Below, one piece after another: positions 46,745-59,790 of a stretch of DNA of 64,000 bases (position 1 is its first letter; each line of letters opens with the position of its first letter). The notes under the pieces are model-generated. The model did no database searches. It had not been told where the DNA came from and saw nothing but the letters and a program-made list of their open reading frames with translations. Both the position numbers and the translations under genes were made by a program. Source of the DNA: Rhynchospora pubera (taxonomy: Eukaryota > Streptophyta > Magnoliopsida > Poales > Cyperaceae); assembly GCA_028095005.1 (NCBI GenBank), contig CM051461.1, positions 40,659,968-40,723,967 on the forward strand. Reading direction: 5' to 3'.

Positions 46745-47808
46745 ACGACGCAAACTGCATTAAACCGGAAATAATAAAAGTACATGGGTGTTACAACCGA
46801 ATAAAAATACCAACCAACAAGTTCTACTTGCCACAGCAGTAGATAAAAATAAAACCCTGCTCCTAACTACCAAATACTAAATTAACAGAAAACATGAGAG
46901 AGAAAAACTAAACAAATGAAAATAAAAACACAGAATCCCCATTAATTTGAAAAACGAGAGACCATCAGGGTAATTTGAAATGCCATGCGGATCCCCACAT
47001 ATTCCAGTGTCTGCGGACTACTGTAAAATATTAAAATTAAACATTCTTTGTGTTCTATAATTCAGCAAAGTAGATAATTTGCTCCAACTGCAGACGAATA
47101 GAATATTATTATATTCCAATTAATGAATTAATTGTGACACACAGAAATAACACAATGAAAATGTTGATAGCATGTACCAGTTGACCAGAACCGCTCCCAT
47201 TTTGGGACTCCAAAAGTCAGACACTGGTGTCACTCACAAAATGCACTGATACATTTTTGTGCTTACTGACTTCGTTACATTAGTAGCTATGGATGTAAAA
47301 TGAAAATTTTTAAATTAAACAGAACATTTTATTGCATTTCACAAGAAATTCCTTCAGATTTCAACTCCGGAAACCTTGATTAAACATGTACATGCCAATC
47401 TCTTAATTGATTAAAAAAATGATAAGTTATATACCATTTACAAAAGAGATTGCCCTGCATACTTCACAAAATAATAGAACAGCATAAAAACAAAAATAAA
47501 TAATAAGTAGCCAAGTCTCACACAATAATATTAGTAAACAATGAAAAAATTATACTCCATAATCTATACTTAATCTATAATTACATATCAGATAATTAAC
47601 ACATAACAAATTGCTAACAAACATAACAAAAAAACTAGTACTGTCGCGGATCGAAGAATCTAGTAAATTTTATTTTTGTAATGCAAAATTTATGATGCCT
47701 AGGGAGGTTTATGAAAAAATCCCATTCTCACACTAAAATCAATCATTGTTTTTACTTAAACCACGAAAAGTTATGTATTAAGCACAAAATTTTCATTTCT
47801 CTAGAATA
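46745..47808. other. Intergenic DNA, probable 3' UTR side of CDC48C
   Basis: AT-rich, no element or gene recognised. The part just below 47809 should hold the CDC48C 3' UTR on the minus strand. Confidence 0.5.
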
Positions 47809-50800
47809 CTAGGCATGAGCCATACGTTGCAAGTAACTATAACATGACTTGTATTTCTTTGACAAGGCTTCATAGTATTCTCTTTCCTGAAGAAATTAAA
47901 GAAGACACAAGTGTAATGTGAAAAACATAATGCTTGAAGGAACAAAAGAGGATAAACAAAAAAACAAAAATTATAACCCGACAAAAATACCTTGTCGTGG
48001 ACTGTCGGGGTTATTGCAAATGCTGCTGCTTCCAAGTGAGATGCCTTAATTGAGCATGCATACGAACTGCTAGTTTCATTTGCCAATTGTAGCCTCTCAT
48101 TTAGTGCAATCTCAGCGGCCGTTTCAATCTATAAATAAGGAAAATAAAAACACACAAAAAACACTCTTATACAGCAGGAATAGGACATCATGTCACGTGG
48201 TGTTGGATCAGTGTGTAAGACTGGCATCATATTGCCAGTCTTCATTTTCAAATCTGTTTGGTCGAAAATAATCTGAATTTGTTAAACTAGAAAGCAAAAT
48301 TGACTAGTAAGAACGTGCTTAATTTCATCTCCATTTTTTTAAATGGTTTGTAATTAACTATCTATTTAGAAAAGAGAATTTATAAACAACATGAAATTAA
48401 AAAAAGTACTGGAATTGAATGAAACCAGGCATGAGTTGTCTCAGGCTCTCAGCATTCAACATCAACCTAGTTCAACTGAAATTACATCATGTATGTGTGG
48501 TGTGTGCATGCGCACGCACAAGGGAGAGAGAGATAGTCTAGTACCAGAGTGGCAAGGTCGGCACCAGATAGATTGTTGCACCTCTCCGATCGGGCTAGAG
48601 CATCAAGATCCACATCAGCATCAATCTTCTTATTTCGGGCATGGGTCCTCATGATGGCCACTCGTTCATCTGCACCAGGAAGCGGCACATATAGCAACTT
48701 TCCAAACCTTCCTGGCCTCAGTAGCGCTGGATCCATCACATCTATCCTATATGAGTATGGCGTTAACGGGTTATTCCATGCAATTGCAAAGCTCTTTACC
48801 CAGCATTTATGCAACAAGGATTAGGTCTTTTTGCACATTACAGCCCATATAATTTGAAATTACAGATTTAGGTTATTGCATTAGGCAAGTTAATTGCAAC
48901 CCAACTTTATATTGGGAATAGGGGAAAAAACCATAAGAATAAAATTGGAAAAAACAAACAGAAGTGATTCTATACTTATGTTGAGAGTTACCAGCACCTT
49001 CATAACATCATTATATACAGGGCACTATTAACTAAAACCACATTTATATCAGCACACTTGATCAAAACAGGAAGACAAAACTATTAAAATCTTGGTAAGA
49101 ACAAATAAGTGTGTGCAGGAGGTACGAATATGTCTATAATGTATCCACCTATAGTTATGTCGGACCTCCCTACCTGTTTGTGGCTCCGATGACGTAAACA
49201 CCTTGACGATTATCAACCCCATCAAGCTCTGTCAGAAGCTGTTAATCAAGTTGAACAAATAGAAAATAAATAAAGATTAATTGGCTAGATTGTGGGTGAA
49301 AGAGAGTAGTGTCGCTAACATGAAACGCACCTGGGCTAATAAACGTTCTACTACCCATCCTCCCTCTTTTCCTCTGCTTGTTGTAACAGAATCAACCTGA
49401 AAAGTTTGAAGTAAAAATGAAAACCACTTAACCATTCTACGGCTTTATATAATCACCTGACCTATGGGTTTAATTTTGTTTGTTTGTCCTGACTCAAGAC
49501 AAGCTAAGGTAGCCAGAGAACAATTCACAAATATCAGTGCTGTATAGTCAGGTGCTCGTAACTGTGCTGCATAGTCATAGTTAAATATGGAAGCATAATA
49601 CCTCATCAAAAAAGAGAATGCAAGGGGAGTTGGCACGTGCACGCGTAAACAACTTTCTAACGGCCAATTCACTTTCACCTACATATTTATCCAACAGCTC
49701 TGGCCCCTGAAACAAAATATAAAATGTTCAGCCCAAGAGACTATTTTCAAAAACTACAAAGAAATCCATCCATATCCTTCGAGGAATAATGAAAGATACT
49801 TAGCTATCAAACTTCAGAAAGCATTAAAATGTCTACCATAGGCTTTTAAATGACAATTGATATTGAAGGTTACCACTAGTACTCATGATGTGTGACTGGA
49901 GAAACAAAGGGCTGAAGAATATCTAACACTAGAGAAAAAAGACAGCCCCTAATGAAGAAGAGCACAGACACAAAATATTTGAAGGAACACAACTTGAACA
50001 AGAAATGATGCATTAATCATACCTTTATGTGTATAAAATTAGCACCTGCCTCATTCGCAACTGCTTGAGCAATAATACTTTTACCACAGCCAGGAGGACC
50101 AAAAAGCAAAAATCCAGCTTTCATACCTATCCCCATCTCCTGCCAAATATAGTTCAAAGGATGCAACTCAGCGAAGATTCTAACATAAAAATTACTATGT
50201 TTTTAGTTTAATATAAGAAAATTTAATATTCGAACGACAGAAAAGCTCACTTGATAATATTCAGGATGTTTGATACGTTGGACGATGCCAAACTCAAACA
50301 CCTTCCTTATTTTATTAACACCACCCACATCATCCCAGGTGACAGTAGGTATTGATGAAAATCCTTCTCTTCTAAGACAAGGTTGTACTATTCTAGCTGC
50401 ATCCTAACAAAAATTTAAAAAATGCAGAATTTCACAGCATCAAAATCAAGTGCTAAGTTGGTACAAATCCAGAAACAACTTTGGCAGCCAAGCTTAAATA
50501 GCTCTTGCAGTATTTGTACTGTACATCTTATATAGCTCATACTATTGTATATAACTTAGATGAAGCAATTATTGTGTTGCAACATACTAAAACATTACCG
50601 GATTAGAGATGAACAATTATTTTCTGCTGAAAATTTGAAATACCCAGGCATTACCCAATTAGTCATTTTATCTAAAAGTGCCATATCAGTAAGAAAGAAT
50701 GCTCATTAATTAAATTATTACTCAGCACATCAACTAGTGTGGTATTGGAAATAAAGCCCGTAAATTTGACCATTCTACTAAGAATCAGTCAAACATGATG

Positions 50801-53800
50801 TCACAGAATTATGTGCACTTTTCGTGAGATAAATTAACTACTTTTCACTTTTAAAAGTGCACAAAGCTTGCAGCTTTTATAACTATTTTTTACGAGATGG
50901 TATTGTCAAAACAGATTCCAAAATGTATCAAAATGACATCACTATGCTGCAAAGGTGTGCTTGATCTCATTTCATGAACACTCATGAAATGTATCTTCAA
51001 ATAACATTAACAAACAGAGATCATCAGAAAAATGTCAGTAGGGGCACCCTTTTTTTTATGATGTTATAAGACTGATAAAGTACCTCGAACTCGGCAATGG
51101 TGGTGCCAAAACTCTCCAATTCAGCTTTACACCAAGGTTGGCTCGGCCATTCTTCCAGATTCCTAAGAGAGATTCTCTTTTCCACTATCCTCTTCATGGC
51201 CAGATAGCCGGCCTCATTCACCAGAGCATTCAGATCAGCACCCATAAATCCAGCTGTTGCCTTTGCAACTTTAGAAATGTCCAATTTATCCTCCAGTTTT
51301 AACCTGCATATAATGCCAATACCATAAGTTCCTTCCAGCCAGACCTGGCACCATACCAATGTAGCTTTCTTAACTCTGAACAGGTACCAATGCATCCCAC
51401 ATTCTTCTTTTTTGCCCATTTTTTACATAACTATAGCAGAAAATGCCAAGGGAAGTAGTCAGTAGTGATGTTGAGAACAACATATTCTTTGACACAACCA
51501 TAGAAATTAGTCAATGACAAGTTCTTACACAAACTGTTTTAAAACAAATACTAGAGCATCCCACACAGGTACAGCTTATGAGTTTTGCAATGGATTACTA
51601 AAATCTTACCTTTTTGAAAGCTTGGATAATATCTCAAACCGTGCAGCTTCATCTGGCACGCCCAGTGCTATCTCACGATCAAACCTTCCTGGCCTTCTCA
51701 GCGCCTGGTCAATCACATCAGGTTTATTTGTGGCCGCAATGACAATCACATAACCAGGTGATTTATCCGCTGAAATGTTTGGTCCTTGATTTTGCACAGC
51801 CGGGTATAACTGGTTCATGCTAGTCAAAAGCTGAGCCACAATTCGGCGCTCCATTTCTTTCTGGAGGCTCTCTCTCTTTGATGCGATCGCGTCTATTTCG
51901 TCAATGAAGACTATGGAAGGTGCAGTTCGGTGCGCCTTTTCGAATAGGGTCCTTACGTTCTCTTCAGATGCACCTGAAACAAAAACACCAAAATAAATGA
52001 AATGTTATGATACGAGCTATCAAGTTTTACAAGCTTATAGTTTGCAGTTTTAAGACGATCTGTTTGTTAGAGAAATCATCCCTATCTCTGCTGAGGTCCT
52101 GGCAGAAGTTGAACATTACAGAGAAAAAACACAGACCACTGAATGAACATCTACATTGTAGAGAAAAGCCAATAATTCAGTTTTAATTTGTGAGCACGGT
52201 AGTAGATATATATACTATTTCTTTCAGAAATGCACATCTCACACGAGGTTCTCCTGCTATATTTCTTTTGTTTCCCCACTCCCTTTCATCTTTTATGTGT
52301 CTCCTATTTGTGCTCTTTTGGAATAAATAGGACAATTTAAAACGGATAAATGGGTGCCTTAGAATTTTAAAGAAGCCTCCAATGGTTGGCATATATTTAT
52401 ATCACAGTTTTAGAATCTGCAAACTCTAAAACTGACAGTTTTATATTGTAAAAATGGTTTAGATAAAATAAAAAATATTCACAAAAGCTCTTTTGCTTTT
52501 GTAAATATCAAAATTCTGAAATTTTAAAATGCGGTTGATTATTGACTGTGCACTCAAAAAAATATATATGCTATCTGTGATATGTTCTCATTTTGAAGAT
52601 TAGGTAGATCATAAGGGGGAAAAAATTCCAATTTGTTTGATATTTAATTGGATAATATAGAACAAACAAGGCTTGCCATAGATTTTCCATCTTTGTGATG
52701 CTGATTTGCACAGTTTGTGTCTATCTAATAGCTTAATTCCAGAGTTCTTGGATAGGTAGGTGTTCTGGACTAAAGTGAGACAGGCCGAGATGTAAGGTCA
52801 GCATTTGGTTGTTAGATTCCAATTAGACAGTTAGAAAAAAAATGATCGATTAAATTCAGTTCATACCTGTATTGTAAAATTCATCATTTGGAATAAGGTT
52901 CAGACTTCAGAGAAAACAAACTGGTGTATACGGCGTTTTGTTTTAAACATTCAAAAATAAAACAATACTGTTGGACATTTGATAAACCTTTTATGCAAAA
53001 AAAAAAACTATTACGATACATATTTTTTTAATCTCCAATTACAAAAGATATATCACAACAATATATAAAAAAAAATGAGGCCAAAACAATGCAAGGCTGA
53101 AGTCTGGAACATAAAAAAAAGGCAGAAGAAAGTCTGGTGATCAAGTCTTTGAGCATCTCATGCGAGAGCAATTATTTTTCTTTACTAAAGCGTGGAAAAA
53201 AGAAAGAATATTTAACATAAAATAATCAAAATTAAGCAAAATCCAGCTCATTACCTGAAACGCCAGAGACAACCTCTGGTCCAGAGATCTCATAAAATGG
53301 GACCCCAGCCTCATTAGCAATGGCATGTGCCAAATGGGTCTTACCACACCCAGGGGGGCCATGCAGCAATAACCCTGTCGTAGGTCTGACACCGAGATGC
53401 ATTGGGAGCTCAGGATATCGCAAGGGCACAATCACCCTCAACAACAACTCCTTTATCACTTTCTGCATCCCTCCTAAATCTGCAAGCCTCAACAGTGCCT
53501 TACCTTCTTGTCCCAAAGTGTTACTATTATTCACCTCTTTTACGCCACCCACTCTCCTGGGCCCACTATCTGCTGTCGCCATCTTCCGCTTTCCTGCTGC
53601 AAAATCACTCTCTAGATTATCCTTGTTTTTAATTTCCAATGATTTAGGCATGGACAAGGCAGATTTCGTGGCAACTTGCAAGCAGTTTTGAGTTAGCATA
53701 TTGACAGATCCTTTTGGTGTAATATTTTTTTTTTGGTAACTGTCTCTGAGAATGGTTTTGGTGACATCCAAAGCAGGCTCAGAATTGAGACTATTCCCGT

Positions 53801-54719
53801 CTGAGGTAAATGCGGATTGGGACCCATACGATTCCTCGTCAGACATTTCAGGGGGGATCTGGCAGTGAAGATGGTCGGGTTCTACATGTAGGAAGCCAGA
53901 TTCAGACACACACAGAGAGGGACGACTGCGTTTGCATGTTGGGGTGGGAGGCATGGAGTCGTCACTGTTAGAGGAAGTGTTATCTTGGGAGTTGTCAGCA
54001 GCACTAGGAGGGTGACGAAGGGATGCTAGCACTTGGCTGATCTGGAATAATACTTTTTGTTAAATAACAGAATTGCAAGTGATGGACAGTATACAATTTT
54101 CTTTTTTTTTCTTTTTTTTTTTGTATTCAGCCTTCTAGTGTTTTATTTTTTTTTCTCCCCGGTTATATATCTTTTTGTATCCCGCTATCTAATGGGTTTA
54201 TTTTTTGCTCTCCGGTAAGGCCTTCAAATTAAAGACCTTATTTGTTGGTATTTATGATTTAAAAAATTTGTAATCAGAAATTAATAATGATTCAATTTAC
54301 ATCCATGCAGTTCAGAAATCAGAACCATGTTCAACAACTCCTTATTGACATGAATAATCATAAGTTCATAACCATAGACAAGATTTTTATTTGCATCAGC
54401 TGCTACATCAACTCTTTATTGCATTCAGCCAATATATCCCAAATGAATAAAACCCGAGCCTTATGCTTGGCAAAAGAAGTGCATAGACAGGGTGATTGAA
54501 GTGATAAACAGGTTGAATTGAACAGACCTGATGAGAGAATAATCGAAGCTTAAGGCGACGATATTCTGGATAACGGTTCCGAATCGTCATGGCAACTGAC
54601 TCAGCATCAAGAGAGACATCTAGTCCGGATTCGACAATGCGCTGTTGAAGGAGACGGGAAATGCCAGAGAACCCAGCCGACAATGGTCGTCCGCTGCAAC
54701 GATGCTTCCTCTTTCCCAT
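47809..54719 (-). CDS. CDC48C: CDC48C/NVL-type type-II AAA ATPase
   Basis: Nuclear hexameric unfoldase related to animal NVL and yeast Rix7, which release factors from pre-60S ribosomes. The plant role is inferred. Twelve exons (minus strand): 54719-54528, 54041-53255, 51973-51610, 51303-51084, 50403-50251, 50139-50023, 49706-49602, 49396-49331, 49238-49174, 48746-48545, 48128-47991, 47886-47809. All introns are GT-AG and all phases fit. The product is 828 aa, close to the usual family size. N-terminal domain (residues 1 to ~64) MGKRKHRCSGRPLS...PEYRRLKLRLF is the NVL-type head; a Ser/Lys-rich linker with basic clusters (CKRSRP) follows. D1: GPPGCGKT 292-299, VFIDE (Asp351-Glu352), AATNKPD, RRPGRFDRE. 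D2: GPPGCGKS 586-593, ILFFDE ending at 646, IGATNR, LRPGRFGK. It ends YLQRMAHA. Ser in place of the usual Thr ends the D2 Walker A motif, which is a permitted variant. The start codon is about 180 bp from a Mutator-like element. Confidence 0.96.
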
Positions 54720-54898
54720 CTGTCTCTGAAATCTCTTTAGGGCTCGCTAGGACTTGAGTCTGTCTGTTTATGCCCCTAACCTGTGAATCGTTTTGGAGGA
54801 GGTTTTGTAGAAAGCAGTTTCTTGCGGGCGACGGCTTGAGAGAGCGCGAATTAGGTATGCCCGATTAAAAAAAGGAAATTATTATAAATAGCTTATAG
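54720..54898 (-). promoter_or_regulatory. Short CDC48C 5' flank between start codon and MULE
   Basis: Only ~180 bp separate the CDC48C ATG from the Mutator-like element border. A minus-strand TATTTATAATAATT (about 54875-54889) is a possible TATA motif. Parts of the promoter may lie inside the element. Confidence 0.4.
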
Positions 54899-57268
54899 GG
54901 CTACGGAACTTTTTTGTACCGCAGGATGGAGAACTTTTTATATGAAACCGTTGGATTTAATCGAATGGATCATATTGAGTAGGTTTGTTAAATCTCTCCA
55001 AACAAAAAATAAAATAAAATAAAAAGCACCGCCTAGATAGAACTCTTCGTCTCCTTCTTTTGTCAAATGACTCAAATCCCGTCCCTTTCTCCTCCTCTTC
55101 ATGAATCATGACTTCATCACTTCCTGTTACCTCCCTCCTAGCATAATCGTGGCACTCCCAAATCCGTCACAACTCTCTCTCCTTCGCAGCTCTCTCTTCA
55201 CCAAGCTAGATCCGTCGTCTCGTGAATTCGTTCATTGCCTCAGCAACTCTCTCTCCGCCTCATCACGTAAAACCTAGTTGATCCCTTGTTTCGTATACGG
55301 TCCAGAACCATATTTCTAACAGGTACTTTTTTCGATTTTCTATTCTTGAGTGGCAAAGTTTAAATTTTGTTGCAAATTTTTAGTGGTATTTGACTTGGCA
55401 CTTACACAAGAAATTCACGTGTGACGGGATATGTTGGTAACTGAGATCGTAGGTCTGAGAAGCATTTTCTGTCAAAGGACCATTGCCATAAGTACCTCTT
55501 GAGTATTCTTGTTTTTATACAATTGTATTAAAATTTACTGATACTCATAGCCCTTTGTATCTCTATGGCACTTTGACATGCTAAAATTAACCTTAGTCTA
55601 TGTACATTAGATAATAATTACAAAATTTAGAATTTGTTTGGTAGATTATTAGGATACAAAAAGTCACATAATGAAAATTCATTATCTTGGTATTTTGGGA
55701 CTCGAGCTACATACTTGGTGTATCTAGAATTTATTCAAGCATTTTGAACTTGACTGACATAGTGACTCCTCATAATTAGGCTGGTTACACATAACATTGA
55801 ACTTGATACCAATTTGTACAGAGTCAATGATCAGCTTGAAAGTTTTTTGTTGACCTGATTTTATTTCTAGTTTATTGGATTTTTTTCTTAACAAACAAAA
55901 ATGGTTTCCAGAGACAGGGACACAAATTATCAACTTTCAGTATCAATCAATCTTCTTAATCTACACTAATTGTCTGTTCTTATACAGGTTTATGCGTTGA
56001 TCATTGGGGAATTCTACACCGGCCGGAAATCAGTTCCCAGGATTTGGTGGACCTTATGTGTGTTATGCAGAAATTCTTTTGAAGTTCATTTTTTTTTTTT
56101 TTGCTTCAAATGTAGTTCATGCAAAGGATTTAATGGATGGTGTGATTCATCGGAAATGCTCGTGCTGTTGAATGTTGGTTAAATTGTTTGTTGTGTTGTA
56201 ATGCTGTTGACTTGCGTGTTTGTTAGATTTTATGTAAATCATTGTTCATGAATTTCTTTGTAATGTAAGACTGTTAATTTCTTTGGTTGAAGTTAGCCTT
56301 ATATTACATTTGGCAATCGATGCTCAAGTATTGTGTTGGGTTAGGTGATATAACACTTGTTTCGCCTACTCATGGACTTTACAATAAGGTTCAAATACAC
56401 GGCAATTGATGCTCAAATACATGAAAATGCAGTCAACATAAAACCGGTACTGTACTGGACTTAGCTTGGTTCCAACCACGTGTTTGACTAATGATGTTCG
56501 TCTATTATTTGTATTAGGCCAACAATATGTTAAAGTTCAAAATTAAGCTTTAGTGAGCTTTACTGTAAACATATCAGTAAAAAATTATACACCAACCAAA
56601 TTAATTAATCAATTTAAATACACAGCAACTGTTTGGCATTTTCCAATTTCTAAATGCCTAAAGTTTGCAGGAGATTACACAAGGGTGGCAAATTGATGTT
56701 CTTACAAGTCTATTAGAAAGAATATTATACATACAGAAGATTGGATTTATAATTTTCTTTTGTTTAGTTTAAAAGGTATTATGTGATTAAGCCAAGCTCC
56801 TAAATCCCAATGCTTTAATATTATTGCATCGGAAAATTTTAGTGCAACATTGTAACAGGTTTTCATGTCACCATATACAAATTGATGAATATGTCGTATA
56901 CTGACATCAGATATCAACCGTAATTAGAAAAGAAATATAATATCTTTGTACTGATAAAGCACATACAAGTGATTGTGATGGCGATTGTCTCCTGAATTGT
57001 GGCACCGCTTCTCTTGGATTGTCTTGATAGAGAATCCTAGACAATCAAGATTCGAATTGACCAGATAGAGACGAAGATTTCATCAAAAAAAAAAAGAAGA
57101 AGATAGAGACGAAGGAGATGAAGGGTTTCACGTATTTTAGACGGGAACTGACGGAGAGACTTTTTTTTTATAGCGCCTGTAAATTCTCTCCTTTAGATTC
57201 GATCCAACGTTGCATATAAAAAGTTCTCCACCTGCGGAACAAAAAAGTTCCGTAGAGGATGTGGATCC
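54899..57268. mobile_element. Mutator-like element of 2.37 kb, possible Pack-MULE
   Basis: Terminal inverted repeats of about 55 bp: left CTACGGAACTTTTTTGTACC then GGAGAACTTTTTATATG; right, in reverse complement, CTACGGAACTTTTTTGTTCC then GGAGAACTTTTTATATG. Flanks AGCTTATAG (54890-54898) and AGCTTATTG (57269-57277) agree at 8 of 9. The left end appears to lack 11 bp between its GG and CTACGG. The interior is gene-like: a CT-rich leader (55040-55320) ending ACAG|GTACTT, then a TTATACAG acceptor (55988) before a short open frame. No transposase frame was seen. Confidence 0.85.
55040..56182 (+). other. Gene-like interior of the MULE, identity unknown
   Basis: A CT-rich stretch resembling a plant 5' UTR with a donor near 55321, and a possible second exon from 55989 that reads VYALIIGEFYTGRKSVPRIW and stays open to 56182. 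No ATG-initiated frame links the two convincingly and I recognise no family. It could be a captured promoter and first exon, or chance. Confidence 0.3.
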
Positions 57269-57277
57269 AGCTTATTG

Positions 57278-58650
57278 GTCATGCTAATGTGAACAGAAGA
57301 ATACAAACCGTTCATTTGCTGTAAATTGGACGGTGCATAATAAATAGCGCACCTCCAATGTCTCTGTTAAATGTAATGGAGGTTTTTGGCGGAAGGACAA
57401 AATAGTCCATTTACTCGAACCGTCTGTTCGTTTATTTCGCATAATTCTCCTAATTCGTTCATATCTCCTTCGTCTCTCTCACTCTCGAGTCTCGACAGAA
57501 TCTAAATGGAGAAAAGAGAAGAGAGATGGAGAAGAGGAGAGATCGCCTGAGAGAAAAGAGGAGAGGGAGAGAGCAGCCAATCAGTCGCCTCTTCGGTCGA
57601 TTGCACTAAAGACCTAGAACTGCCACCACTCTTGAGTCTTGACCCCTGCCTCAAATCCGACTAGATCATCAAATTGAGAGAAAAAGCCAAAGAGGAGAGG
57701 AGAGGAATTGAGTGAAGTAAGGTGAACATGACGGAATCCTAATTCTTGAATGCGCCTTCCGAAGAAAGGCAAGGCCAAGGGCACCCTCCACCGCCGCCGC
57801 CTCAGAGGCCGGAGTGCCAGCTTCGCCTGATACTTCTGTTGGCAGTCTTCTTCTCTATTTATGCCAAACCAGGTTCCAAATCTACTTCTATCACTGGTCT
57901 TTCTCCTCTCCCTGTGGCCTGTGCCTCTATTTTTCCTTTCTATTTTGAAACAATCGAAGTTGTTCTGAGTGGGATCAAATTTGAATTCGATTTGGTGTTG
58001 TACTGACATTTACTTGGTACAGTACTTGATTTTGTCTAAAATTATCATGTGTTTGTTATGAAATCCTGATTGTTTCTCTATGAATGAGGTGTGTTCATGC
58101 TTTGGTGTAGATCTGTATTAACTCCGCAACAATTTTAATACGGATACTTATGTGATGAAATAGGGGACTTGTGGGTACTCTGAGAGTATTAATTTTTTTG
58201 TTTCTCTTCTCTTGCAGGAAAAAGGGGATTTCGATCAAAATAACACTAAATTTGGCAACAAATGAAGTACCAATCAGCTATGTTTGAAAATATTGTAATA
58301 AAACTTAACTGCAATTTATGCATGGTCAACCCAATTCCATAATTGATACTAAAGCCTAATTAGGTCTCAAATTAGTCTCATTGAAACTACAAATCAATCA
58401 TTTTTCAATGCTTGTCAATTTAATTAAAGGGAGGTTCTCTAAATTAGTATCAAACTTTGTACTGGTGCTAATGTGGTCGAAAGGTACCCTAAAATCTCAG
58501 ACCTCACTGAAATAATGTAACACTTAATTTACTTTTTGTTAATTTGAAATTTGAAGGTTTTGTTAATATATTTTTCTATCAGCTATTGGGGCAATCTATG
58601 CAGCCACAGATTCAGTCTGCATCTGAGCTGTTGACGAGGTATGTACTATT
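57278..58650 (+). other. Possible small transcription unit of unknown identity
   Basis: A purine/pyrimidine-rich leader (57450-57600) precedes a GC-richer segment (57740-57870) where two overlapping frames are open: MNAPSEERQGQGHPPPPPPQ in one, and a short basic peptide in another. A donor-like CAG|GTTCC occurs at about 57870. A candidate 57-bp exon at 58582-58638 (acceptor TTTTTCTATCAG, donor GACGAG|GTATGT) reads LLGQSMQPQIQSASELLT. The pieces do not assemble into a recognised protein. Confidence 0.25.
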
Positions 58651-58937
58651 CGACTATTCGCAACAAGTTTTACTAACATGCCAGTTTCTAGTGATGCCAG
58701 GATAGCTGTAAGATAAGGTATACCTCTTTCACTTCTAAATTTTTTATTTTCCTGGTAAATTAGGAATTAGCACCCGTGCAACCAAGTTAATTTTTGGGTT
58801 CTGAGTCAGTAAATGAGAACCATTTTCTTTAACAACTATGTTGGAATTATGTTAAATAGAATATGATATTTCTTTCATTATGTAAATTAGCATTTTCCAA
58901 CAACTTTGTTCAGATTGTGTAATTACTAATAAGCATC

Positions 58938-59330
58938 TGGTCAGGCTTGTGGAAAGCAATACTCAAGGAAGAGGTTTGGAGCTTCTGGCCAAGATGAAAT
59001 TGCTGTACCAGACCAACTGGAGGATTGGAACTGGGAAGCAAGGATAGATGGTGAAGCTGAAGGAGGGCGACTTATGATACATGTTGCATAGAACCCAGTG
59101 TTTTGTTTGTTTTTCGTTTCTTAGGTCAGATAGTTGTAATAATTGGGCTTTAAACTTGTTTCTGTTGATAGGGTCAGAGAATGTGAGATAGTAAAGGGGG
59201 GCATCGGTATTTGGATAGATACCAGTGCCGAGTAGCTTGTTTGATTTTTGAAGAACGTTTGTACTTCTGTTATGCTTTTCAATGAAATGAAAAGTGGTGG
59301 GTATTCTACCCATGTATTTCCAAAAAAAAA
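58938..59330 (+). mobile_element. 5'-truncated LINE insertion, 17-bp TSD and poly(A)
   Basis: 393-bp insert ending in CCAAAAAAAAA, flanked by the exact 17-bp direct repeat AATTACTAATAAGCATC at 58921-58937 and 59331-59347: the classical result of target-primed reverse transcription. The insert begins TGGTCAGGCTTGTGG (translation WSGLWKAILKEEVWSFWP, then stop) and matches the 3' end of the LINE fragment at 14423-16540. Only the last codons of ORF2 and the 3' UTR are present. Confidence 0.96.
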
Positions 59331-59347
59331 AATTACTAATAAGCATC

Positions 59348-59790
59348 ATTGAAGTTACTTCCATGCAATTATATTATCAATAATCCAAGCATATAATCTA
59401 TTTCTCTACAGGTAGTTCATTTATATTTCCATTTAACTGGTTGTAAAGTAAAACACCCAAATAAGAAACTATGCTGATAAATGTCCTGCTACCACTAAAT
59501 GAAAATTAACGTTATCAACATTTCAACAAAAACTCAATTAAATTGGTATTTTTTTATGTGTTATGGTTCTGAATTAGCATGAGATGGGAGAACAGGATGT
59601 ACAAATTGGAGATTAAATGCCAGCAATGCAATACCTACCTGTAGAGATTCAAGAGAGAGGTTGCACAAGCAAGTAACTCTGAGTAATGATTATAATATCA
59701 GAAAACTGATTATAATGTCATTAGTCCCACGGTATGGCTGTAGGTTGCTAGAACTCTTCGGTTTTGATAAATTGTTATATGGGGTGACAT
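59348..59790. other. AT-rich spacer
   Basis: No gene or element recognised between the LINE insertion and the repetitive terminal region. Confidence 0.5.

Noticed and set aside
51514..51753. Plus-strand open frames over the CDC48C exons (also 53320-53691 and 48549-48824)
   Set aside because: Antisense shadows of conserved AAA-domain exons.
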